A DNA stretch of 64,000 bases. It comes from Enoplolaimus lenunculus (taxonomy: Eukaryota; Nematoda; Enoplea; Enoplida; Thoracostomopsidae). The DNA is taken from NCBI GenBank assembly GCA_030248215.1, contig JASANG010000724.1:99460-163459 (forward strand), written 5' to 3'. The notes beneath the pieces are model-generated. The model ran no database searches. It saw only the letters and a list, made by a program, of their open reading frames with translations, and was not told the origin of the DNA. Position 1 is the first letter of the stretch; each line of letters opens with the position of its first letter. Made by a program: the position numbers and the translations under genes. This document shows, piece after piece, positions 11,783-22,400 of the stretch.

Positions 11783-12399
11783 CTACAGTACCAGTGTCGT
11801 GAAATTTTAACGTTTTTCGGTGCTTTTTGTTACGATAAAGACATAATTAATATTAAATCGATGCTAATTTTTGTTTACTTGAAAGATAAATTTCAAGTTG
11901 AAGTACATCAGAAAATACGTGTTTTATCTGCAAGAAGTGACAATGAAAAAGCCGCCTCCTGATTGAATAGTAGTTTTTTTATGAACATAAGTGTTTTTGG
12001 TCGATTTTTTTGGCGTACGAACTATTGAATCTAAGGGGATCCTATCATACCAATGTCATCCAGCATGAATCAAAACCAAAATTTTGTATTAAAATTTACT
12101 ACTAAAAGTTACTTTTGGTTTCTGTCTCGGTTCGTTCGCGTGGTTTTTTGCCTCTGATCTGTATCGTCCAGTCTACCTGTCAGAAATTTTACAATCGTCC
12201 ATTGTTCACTCGATAATAGAGCTCTCGTGTGATTTTTTTTGAAAAAATTCTTTATATCGACCGCATCGCTTTTACGGAAATTGTTTCTAAACTGCCTCTG
12301 CATCAGCAGATCGACATCTTTACTTTTGTTCGTCTGTAGTGAAAATTAATCTGTGGTGATGGTTTGTCGTCAAACTTAAAAACCCTAGGAATTTCTGGA

Positions 12400-13120
12400 A
12401 GGCGCCGATCCAGAGGGGGTGGGTGGCGTGCGACCGCATTTGAAAATATTAATGATAAAATCGTACGTTTTCTACCTTACACATTTTTTTACTTTTGCGC
12501 CACGGAAATTGCGTTTGGTATATGGCTCGTTTCACTAGTGAATAAAACATGGGTATATATTGGACCTCCGGTCAGAAATTTCTAAATCTGCCGCTAATGC
12601 GTGAGGTGTTCTTGGGGCCTTATAGATCTTTTTATGTCACTAAACTTGAAGATAATCTGGCCCCGTTAAGCACGCCCAAGCTTGTCAAAAAGTTAGACAT
12701 ATTATGTATCGTTCGATGCAGTTTGCGCATTTGAGTCTAATGATGTTAAATTTTTTGCAATCAGACGTTTGGCTAACGTGATATGGTCAAATAGTTTATT
12801 AGGCGCGCTGCCAACGATTTGACATGGCGCCAAATGAGTTACTTGATCATAACTCGTCAGCCAAACTTCCGATTGCAGAAAAGTGAACACCAATTGACTC
12901 AGCTGCGTAAAGCTGTGTCGAATTGTATATAATATCTCTAACTTTTTGACAAAAAACTTTTCGGTGGCTAATTTGGGCGTGAAATGATCAGAGGATATCA
13001 TGAGAAGCCCAAATATGCAAAAAAATTTCAAAATCCAACCATTTTTGAGCAAACCCGATCTGGGAGATAACGGAAAAGACCCCAAACATTATGGCCGCTG
13101 TCGAATTATCTCATACCATT
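12400..13120. mobile_element. Palindromic element with core inverted arms at about 12665-12770 and 12845-12990
   Basis: The left arm contains GTCAAAAAGTTAGACATATT and GCAATCAGACGTTTGGCTAA; the right arm has their reverse complements with mismatches (AATATCTCTAACTTTTTGAC, CAGCCAAACTTCCGATTGC). About 75-90 bp separate the arms around GGCGCGCTGCCAACG. The outer borders are approximate. Long ORFs on both strands here are by-products of the palindrome. Confidence 0.6.
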
Positions 13121-13589
13121 TATTGGTGATAAAAAGTGGAAATAATAAGCGGTTTACGCTGCGGCTTTTTTTATGATTTGCCGTCAAAACGGTATACATT
13201 TAATTTTTTATTAATTTTTTATAATAACATACAATAGTAGTATATTTACTGCTGTGAAAGTTATAGCTGTGAATCTTAGTATATTTTTAGTTTGCGTACT
13301 TTTACGTTAATACAATGCTATAAAATTAAGCATTGGCAGCTTGAATTTCAAAAACTGAGACTGTGGTTACAATTTTACCTCATGAGGGGCTAACTTTAAT
13401 AAAACATTTTCCTATCTGCGATCGCAGAGACCAAGGAAAAAATTTTGGCCTAAAGACGCTGTGCCTAAATACGCAGTCTAGTTGCATTGCGGTGCAGAAA
13501 AGCTTAGCTTTTGTCGTCTGCAAAATTATAACGGCAATTATATCCCAAATACAGCGCCTCGGTGAATTTGTTCACTGTGCAATCTGAAT

Positions 13590-13866
13590 TTACAAATGCC
13601 GGAAACGTAATCGAAACGTAAAAATAAATGCCGGATTGTTTCCGGAACCAACACCGGGTTGTGAAAAAAATTGTGACTGAACAATTAATGTTTTGCCCAA
13701 TTTGAAATAAATATTACCACCACGCTCACATTTTGTACCACTTATCATCAAATTTGTTTTAACTCTAAAATTGAACAACATCGGAAATACTCTAGTAAAA
13801 ACACCGGACCCGGATAGAGAAAAATACCGAATTTGCCTTCCGGAGCCAAAATTTAAGTTGCACAAT
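13590..13866. mobile_element. Old CCGG-rich hAT-like MITE (N family)
   Basis: It has GCCGGAAACG and TTTCCGGAACC motifs at the left, and CCTTCCGGAGCC plus AAGTTGCAC at the right, in the same order as copies at 3612 and 6399. Ends are decayed and no target duplication is evident. Confidence 0.45.
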
Positions 13867-14042
13867 GATTTGTAATAGAAGTGGTGAGCTTGAGCTAATT
13901 TTAGGTAACACTTGTGAATATTTTGATGTTTTAGCTCGGAAAGAAATTATTGTAACATGTTTCTTTTATCAGAGATTTAGTTTTCTCGTCAGTTTAATGC
14001 GAAACGTGGAAATTAAGTTGGCCTATTTAGATGTGATATATT

Positions 14043-14535
14043 CACTGTAAATTCCAGTGAATTGATTTTAATTCAGAATGAGTTGAATCACGAGCCTGAA
14101 TTAGGACATTCAGAACTCAGAAATCTGAGTTCATTTATCTCATTTTGAGTTAACTAATCAATTCACCCTGAATGAAGTCAGATTAGAGTGAGAATCGATT
14201 CAAGTCAGGGCGAATTAGGGTTGAGCTATACTTGAAGTCCGGCGCCGTCAGTCACCGTGCGTCACCCGTACGGTGCCGTCCGTCACCGTCCGTCACCCGT
14301 ACGGCACCGTCCGTCACCGTACATCACCCTACGTTATCCTACGTGAGTTATTTGGGTACGATACCGCACGGTGACGGACGGGTGACGGACAGCGCCAGAC
14401 GGTACCGTAAGAGTGACGGACGGCGCCGCACGTCAAAAAAAGTATAGCGCAACACTTAATGTTTACTGAATTAATTCAGAAATAACTAACTCGCTCGCTG
14501 AGTTGATTAATCTCAACTCATTGGAATTTACAGTG
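14043..14535. mobile_element. CACTGTAAATT-ended MITE (C family), interrupted by another MITE
   Basis: Ends CACTGTAAATTCCAGTGAAT and TTGGAATTTACAGTG are inverted, flanked by TT on both sides. The inside is rich in AACTCAGA / TGAGTT motifs. Removing the 14218-14455 insertion leaves about 250 bp, like the other copies. CACTG ends with a 2-bp duplication would be compatible with the CACTA/EnSpm group, but that is inference. Confidence 0.7.
14218..14455. mobile_element. GC-rich PIF/Harbinger-like MITE (H family) nested in a C-family MITE
   Basis: Ends GGGTTGAGCTATACTTG and AAGTATAGCGCAACAC are inverted with two mismatches. TTA target duplications lie at 14215-14217 and 14456-14458. The interior repeats CCGTCCGTCACC / GTGACGGACGG. 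GG-starting ends with a TTA/TAA duplication fit PIF/Harbinger. No ORF is credible. Confidence 0.75.
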
Positions 14536-14979
14536 TTGAAGGTTTGCACGAAACAGTGGAAATGAACTATAATAAGTAATTTCCACATAACGACAATGTA
14601 TAATTAAAAAGCCGCACTTGTTTGTTTTGCTTAACAAAAAGGTTTCGCCAACAAAATGTATAAAATAATATAATTAACTTAAATTATAGATAGGCTTAAG
14701 CTTAGGGTGAAGGGTAGGCATTATTTTAGGCTTAAGTCTAAGCTTAGGCTTAATACCGAATTAATGAAGTTGTTATCGAAATACTTTTTACGTGGACAAC
14801 CGTGGACGCAAAATTATTTATGTGTAAATCTGTAATAACAGGCTTTCTTATGTTGGTTTAGAGTTATTTACTAATATTTTATCTAATTTTGGTATTCGTT
14901 TAATTTAGCGACGATGGTGGGAAAAATCAATTTCGATTATTGTAATTCGACTTATTACTGTTAGGTTATTCCTAAGACA

Positions 14980-15290
14980 GGAAAGAACCTTCGAACTTCA
15001 ACCCATATAGCCAATCACAAAGCAGCTGGATCGCTGTAGGCACTGTCAAACAGCTATCCAATCAGCTATGATTATTTTATTACATTACTTATGTATTATC
15101 CGTTCACAACACAAGTGTATTGGTGACCAGCCAACCAATTAGCTTTGAGTATTAATTAAACTACCACCATTAATAGTCTGTAACCAACCACAAGACAGCT
15201 GAATCGCTTCAAGTCACAACAGCCATCCAACCAGCTCTGAGTATTATATTACTACATTTGGAGTATATGGATTATCCAATGATCGAATAG
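14980..15290 (+). repeat. Imperfect tandem duplication, unit about 170 bp
   Basis: Blocks such as CAATCACAAAGCAGCTGGATCG with CCAATCAGCTATGA recur as CAACCACAAGACAGCTGAATCG with CCAACCAGCTCTGAGTATTA about 175 bp later, and a CAACCAATTAGCTTTGAGTATTA block lies between them. The origin is not recognised. Confidence 0.45.
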
Positions 15291-15483
15291 CTGGATTTGT
15301 GACGTTCTTTCAACATTTTTGTCAATTGCAGAACCTTCGTTTGAAGTGTTTATTGTTCAAATGCAAAATATTGGTAATACAACAGTTTCAGTCACAGATA
15401 AAGTGCATAGTGACAGGAAGGTGTTTAGTTCCTGAGGTTTATGCCCTCACTATGAAAGAAAATATTTTTGAATTTTACCATCT

Positions 15484-15731
15484 CTCTGTAAATTCCAGTG
15501 AGTTGATTTTAACGCAGAATGAGTTGAAACCACTCAGTCTGACATAGGACTATCAGAACGCATAATTCTGAGTTGATTCTACTCATTCTAATTTAATTAA
15601 TCACCTCCCCCGAAATTAACTCAACTCAGAGTGAGAATCAGCTCATCAACTCAGAGTGAGTTAAAGTTAACTGTTATTAACTCGGCAATAACTAACTTTA
15701 AGTCTGAGTTGATTAATAAACTCATTGGAAT
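15484..15731. mobile_element. CACTGTAAATT-type MITE (C family)
   Basis: Left CTCTGTAAATTCCAGTGAG and right CTGAGTTGATTAATAAACTC with a decayed end. The interior shows repeated ACTCAGA and GAGTTGA motifs as in the other copies. Confidence 0.65.
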
Positions 15732-15883
15732 AAGAAGGACATTCTAAAGCCAGCTGAAAGCAGTGATTTTCCTGTCTAGAGTTTTCGTTGCGATCCCATC
15801 TATATTTTCCCAGCGATTGGTGATGCTCTTGACCGCTTATGTCAATTTTAGACAGCAAATAGTTCATTTTTTATTTTTATGTA

Positions 15884-16093
15884 CACTGTAAATTCCAGTG
15901 AATTAATCTTGATTTAGACTAAGTTTAGTCATTGAGTCGGAATTCGGTCTCTCATAACTCAACAATCTGAATTGATCACAATATAATTAATCAACTCACC
16001 CGAAATTAAGGCACATCAGAGCGAAATGATGTTTACTGTTATTAACTCAGAAATTCTTTGGGTTTTTTAATCAACTTACTAGAGTAAGCAGTG
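15884..16093. mobile_element. CACTGTAAATT-ended MITE (C family)
   Basis: Left CACTGTAAATTCCAGTGAAT; the right end is decayed but closes with CAGTG. TA flanks both ends, a possible 2-bp target duplication. Confidence 0.65.
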
Positions 16094-16436
16094 TATTTTT
16101 GCATAAAATCTAAATATTATCCATCTTGAGTTCAAATTTCGAGTTTAGCTTTACCCGAACCAGTGATACAAAGTAAACTAAAGACAAATTCTCATATTTT
16201 ATTTCAGGCTGCAAGCTTTCAACTGCCACACAGTCAAAATGTGTTGGAATTAACTGTACTGGAAAAAATTGTCGAAGTCATTTGATTAATGCCTTTATAT
16301 TAATTTGAACTGCTAATGCAATTTTTATGCATCAATTTGCGATTTGTTGGTTCATTTGGCTTAAACTCAAATACTTTTCCGTCTACAATTGTAATTTTCA
16401 ACTATCAAACTTCCAGCTAAAAATTTCCGAAAGGCA

Positions 16437-19400
16437 ATGATTGATCTATTTTTGATTCTTTCCATTACTTCTGTAATATTCATTGTTATATTCATTGGTC
16501 TCGATGTTATTGCGTGGAGTGCCGCGTTATCAACAAAAATTAACGCTTCGTTAACACTTTGTAACGTTTCTGGGCGAACCGGAGTTCAACGCATTCTTAA
16601 CCGAGGGATAACCAACGGCCACTCCTGTAATTCAGCAGCCGGAGACGAAGCGAATATTAGAACGGCTTGTCGAAACAAAGGAGCTTCTAACTCAAGTAGT
16701 CCTTATGAGGATTATGACCTGGCAAAATCAAATGTTACTGGACAGACGCGGCATCAACGGTTTGATGGTAAGTTTTTTGAAGCATTTTGGGGGTGTTTCA
16801 AAATGAGTTTCGTCTTAAAATATTAACGTTTGAAATATTTTTCTTGTAGTAATGCTTGAAAATTAAAATTCAGCTTTGAATCGATTGCAAATTTAAGACA
16901 AGTTTAGACAATGTTGCTTTCAAATGCGTCTCTGTTTCCGCTTTCCGCTCGGGCCCGTAGCCAAGGGGGGCATGGGGAGCTCAGCCCCCTCTGCAAAAAT
17001 TTTGCCCCCCCCCTTAGAAAATGTTCAACCTTGCTTGTAAGTTATAGAAAACTCTTGAATGTCCCTCCTGAAATAATTTTAGCCCTCACCCCCAGCAAGG
17101 TGACCTGGCTACGGGCCTGTCTCCGCTGAACTCTGATTGAAGCTTGTGCTATAGGATATATATTTTTGCTTACACTTTACGCTTACTTTTAGTTGTTAGA
17201 GCTATCCTTACGCTAAGGTTTGAACTCTTATGTTTAAGCAGTACATGAAAGCTACCGGATATGATGTTTAACTAAATTTCGACCGGAATTAAGAAATTAT
17301 TTATATTTTAAAATCAAATTAAAGCTCAGTTGTCTAGAAATAGACGTGATACGGTCTGCAGTTACCCGATCGTGTTTCGCTCGGCGTGCAATGTTTTATG
17401 CCGCAGTGAGTTGTAGTGCTAAATAGCTCTGAAATAGTTATGGATTGCTCTGATTCGTGACAGAATTTGATGGTCTACAACTTTAATTTTTTTTTTGTTT
17501 TTAAAACTTACGTTTTATACTGAAATCAATTTTTATTGGTCGTTACTTTCGACTGTACCCATCAACCAATAAAAAAGCATAAAATCTGCGTTGAAGTTTT
17601 AGTATTAAAATTTTAGAAAGTAAACTTTTCAGTGGATTTTTTTCGATTTGCACTATGTAGACGAAAACATTTTGCTAAACTTCTGTACATTTCATGGTTT
17701 ATTCTGTATCAGGGGCGCAGCAAAACAGGAGCGGCGACGGACGACCTGGTCAGATTTCGAAGTTTAAATTCTTGCAGAATTTATGCTAAAATTCTTTGTG
17801 GCTTTCCGCTCAGTTTGATCCCGAAGTTTCATTCACTATTATATATTGTGCTATCCTGAGTAAGTCCTCTCCTGCTGCACCACCTGTCTGAGCGTTAGGG
17901 TTGCAGCTACGGAAGGGTGTATGGCCTCCCGACAAATAATTTGGCTCTGTAACTGGATTTTTTTCGAGGCCATTAAAAGAATAATATGCCACAAAATCCA
18001 AAAACTTTGCTCCCCTCTTGCTAATTCCTGGTACTTGGGTTGGGTTGGTGTGTGAAAAACATAATTTCTGTGATTCATTGGTTGATTTTCAATTGACTTG
18101 TTGTTATTTAGAAATTTTTGTTTGCCAGTACCTAGGTACTACATCTAAATCGATTTTGAGCTTAAAATGATTGTAAAATAGCCTGCAAACACAAAGTTCT
18201 ATAGTGTAAGGCAAAAAAAATTGGAAACGGCTTGACATATTTTAACCAACTTAAACTATGCTTTCAAGTCTATGAAATAATCAAGTTGTTTAATCTTGAG
18301 ATATTGCTTAACTGGTGTTAATGTGCTAAAACTATTTGTGTTTACAGTATCATAAACATACTTTAGCTTGTATACGAGTGTGGCTCCAGGTGTTGATGGG
18401 GGAGATGCATCCTCCACCCGCTGATGAGTGTAAATCTTTTTGGGTTAAAATCAAAGTTACAGTGCAAACCTTTGTTCCGATGTTTGCAAATTTCAGTTGT
18501 TTCGGGGCTTCGCACCGAAACTCAGCACAACTAGTTTTCTATGTGTTTTGGCAAGTTTTAAAATACGTCTGGCTTCTCGCTCGCGAGTTTGGGGGGGAGC
18601 CCACACCTCTGTCCACTTCAGCACTGAAAGCAACTTTCTCAAGTGTGGGAGAATAAAAGTGCCAATTTGGCTACAGAGGGGCTGCCCCTCCTGCACCCGT
18701 TTGCCTATCGACTTTATAGCCTATGCGCGAACCTAAGCCTACACCTAAACTTTAGCCGAAAGCGTAGGCTCAAGCTTAAGCCTAAACCTGCGTGTAAACC
18801 TAAACTTCTGAATAGCCTAAGCTTATGGGAAACTGAGACATTACTTAGGGACGGACCTGTTCTTTACATGTGTCAGTGTGTGTGACTTGTGCCAAAAGCT
18901 AACATTTTCCACTTGTGCATCACCCCCACCAGAAATTTGTGGATCCGACACTGCTTGTATATAAGAATCTACGACCTATCGTCGTGCGACAACTTGTCTC
19001 CCAAAAGTGTCCTACAGTCTAGTCTTTTGATGAATCAAAGCATCTACACGTAATCGTAAATCTAAGCCTCTTAACACAGTGATGGGCGGCAAATTAACCA
19101 GCCGATAAACGTTTGAATTGTGCAAGGTGTCTCGAGCGACGAGTTGTTAGGCAACGAATTGTTGTGATGCTGTTATATTATTGTTCGACTAATTAAAATT
19201 TGTAATATAACAAACAAATGACGCAATCTAAACTTAAAAGGTGGATTTTAAAATGGAGGCAATATTTCGAAAACGTTTTCATTAAACGTTCGAAACGTCC
19301 GCTATTAGTAACTTTAAATGAAACAGATTTTGGTAAGAATTTTATTTTAATTTTTGTTGTGGGCATTTTCCACAATACCGGTGGCGCTATACTTTTGATG

Positions 19401-22400
19401 ACGTCCGGTGTCGTCCGTCGCCGGACGTCACCGTGTGGTATCGTACGCAAGTTACTCACGTACGATACCGTATTGTGACGGACGACGACGGACGGCGCCG
19501 CACGACAAGTATAGCGCTACTCTAACTTGTGTACACTGCATTTACATTTAAGCATTGGTTCGTTTATACCATTACTTGTTGTTGTGTAAACAAGAATGCA
19601 AATCAAATTTGCAATGCCGCCGGATGTTCCGGTTAAACTTGTGCTCCGATTCCGATTCCGCCGACTGCTTTTCCCGTCCTGATTAATATGAATTTCGACA
19701 ACATTTTGCTCCAGTTTGAACCCTGTTATGTACTTATCTTTATAACCGCAAACACTGTTAAGTGTCATATATAGTAGGTGTCTGACGATTATTTGATGTA
19801 CGTTTTTCCCTACGTACCCAATCCGAATATTACGCTATAAACAAAAGCCTAAACATTAACTTAATTCAAAGCCTAAGTTATGCGAAATTTGAAAATTTAG
19901 AAAACTTGACGGGGGCAGTGTTCGAGAGCTAAATTCTATGCGGCCGTTGATTTGAAAAGCGCGTAAACATAAACATTTGGCTAGAAATTCTAATGTACAA
20001 TAGTATTGTGCATAAAAACAGATGAAACGAAGTATTCAATTTCGTATTTGAAATACTTGCATATAAATTTACAAAATATTTACAAAAGAGGCTAATATTT
20101 CACATCCACAAATTTTGAACTTTTCCGCGTACGCAAAATCACTAGCTATGTATTTTTTCGCCTGTTGTAACCATGAAATGTGATCCGTAACTATTAATTA
20201 GCTGTTGACAGGCTGCAAACCGATCATCTTTCCTACTGGACAAATGCCCAGTGGATAAGCTTGAATTTAGGCCACTGAAGAAAATAGAAAAAATTCTTGG
20301 TTATGTAATTATTTTTCTATATAATCAATGGTGGGCAGGTTTGTATAAAAATGTCATGGTCGATTTTTAGTACCACATCAGGCCCTTATCAGTGGATTTG
20401 TTGATACCGGCAGTGTACCATTCGCCGGTGCATCCATAACATATACGATTACAGGAGATATTATTAAATAGGAACGTATTGGGTTCATTATGTTGACGGT
20501 AGACAGGTTATCCATTTCTCGTGACAACTTCAATGCCTCTGAAATTAAGTATATATTGCAAAATGCTGATACCGGAAAATTTGTTAAATTTGAATTTTTA
20601 ATACGACATTGTCAGCTTTTTTGCCGCACTATTAAAGTTGTCTCATTTGTGCAACTGTGAGACACATTTTAATTTTTTCGCCTACGCCATAGGATTACGG
20701 TTAAAATCAGTCGCAACTGCATTGTAAAATTCCAATGAGTTAATTAATCAACGCAGACGGAAAGTTAGTTATTTCTGGGTTAATAACAGTAAATTTTAAC
20801 TCACTCACAGTTGAACTGATTCTCACTTTGAGTTGAACTGATTGCGGAGGAGTTGATTGATTAAATCACAATGAGTTGAACCACACAGTATTATTGCGTT
20901 CTGATGGTCCTAACTCAGACTGGCTGCATTTTGTTCTGACTTAAAATCAACTAGATTGAATATATAATGTATTTATTTATCAGAATGAAATAGTTTTACT
21001 GTTTTTTGTTTCAAAAATTCTATGCTTGGAATAATTTAGTTTGACGCAATTTCCGGATCAAAATATCCCGGATTCAGCGAAACAATTTGTTCGGAACCAT
21101 AAGCGGACTTAGACTATTCCTACAAAATAACAATATATAAGCTTTGCCCATATTTATTATATCATTTTAATACTGAAAACTTTGTCAAAAATCTGTATGT
21201 AAGGTATTCAATCTTTAATTATGTAGATATTTTGAATGCAACAGACGTTTTTTTAAAACTGAGACCCATGTTACTTTAAGGGGCGTCCAGGTTTCTGGTG
21301 GGTCTATAAAAGAGCAGGTTTAGATTCCAGATTACATTTTTATTGCTTAGGCTTAGGCTTAGGCTTAGGAAATCATTTTTGCAACGCTTAGGCTTAGGCT
21401 TAGGAGTACGCTTAATCTACTGTTACGTCCCTTAAAGTAACATTGGCCGGTTCAACAATAGTATAAATGTTTTGAACTGTTCAATACAATACAATTAGGG
21501 TTGCACTATACTTATCGCGCGCGGGTGAAGGGCATGGCAAAAATGTTTATTACAAATTTCCGCACACCGCCGTGTGCCACTGCACGACATCAAATAGATT
21601 GTGCTTATATTTTTGTTAGCAAAGCATAGGGCAACTGGCGGCGTGCGGCGGTGCGCAGCGAGTATGGACCAAGCGTAAGGATGACGTCATACTGGCGTAG
21701 CGCGGTACGTCATCATGTGCCACTGTGTCATCATCTGCCATCGTGCGTCATTGCCCGTCACCAGGCGCCACCGTTCGTGGCCCCGCGTCTGCGAACGGTA
21801 TCATACGCGAGTAATTAGCGTATGAAACGGTACATTGACCGACACTGACGTACGGCGACTGAATACATTAAAAACTTAAGCATAGCGCCATGCTTATATA
21901 CAACCGCGTAATACAATTTTATATTTTAGGGGATGTGTGTAGCGGTTCATGTGTTAACAAACAATGCGATCAAGTTTGCAACTTTTCTACGACTCAAAGT
22001 TACAGTGAAACCAACTCAAAACCGCATCGCCCTAGCGGAGTTGATTGCAATGGCCAACGCGGCGTTTCGGGGTAAGATTAACGGATTTTAATTAACATTT
22101 CTAAATGTACACAGCGCCTACGATTTAGTAAGCGATACGCATTTAAAATTGACACATTATTGCAGCTGCTGATGTTAAAATTGACACAGAAGTCAATCAA
22201 ATGCGAAAAATGTACTGGATTTCGAGCGTCGTAAGTCGCAGTTGTTGCACACTTAAACATGATGCAAGACTACGCAACTTCACCTTAAGATAGTAAGAGT
22301 TTGCGCTGACGTTTTCTGTTATTTATTCGCTTATCGTAACAGATCTCACAAATATATATGAAATGCAGCACTGACAAATCTATGACAATTGAGACTAAAT

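Larger units (their letters stand above)
3501..16416. other. Intergenic region between NUP54 and the ITPRID-like gene, filled with repeats
   Basis: No exon series with consistent splice phases could be assembled here. The region holds MITEs, a 53-bp satellite, palindromic elements and dispersed TTGCACGTG-type repeats, listed separately. The stretches at about 4980-5640, 5710-6380, 6790-7390, 7800-8420, 9740-10290 and 11960-12100 hold nothing I recognise beyond short repeat fragments. An unassigned minus-strand ORF at about 12109-12345 is discussed under findings. Confidence 0.6.

Noticed and set aside
12702-13085. 127-codon minus-strand ORF
   Set aside because: It runs through a palindromic element and its plus-strand mirror frame encodes a related string, so it reflects the inverted repeat.
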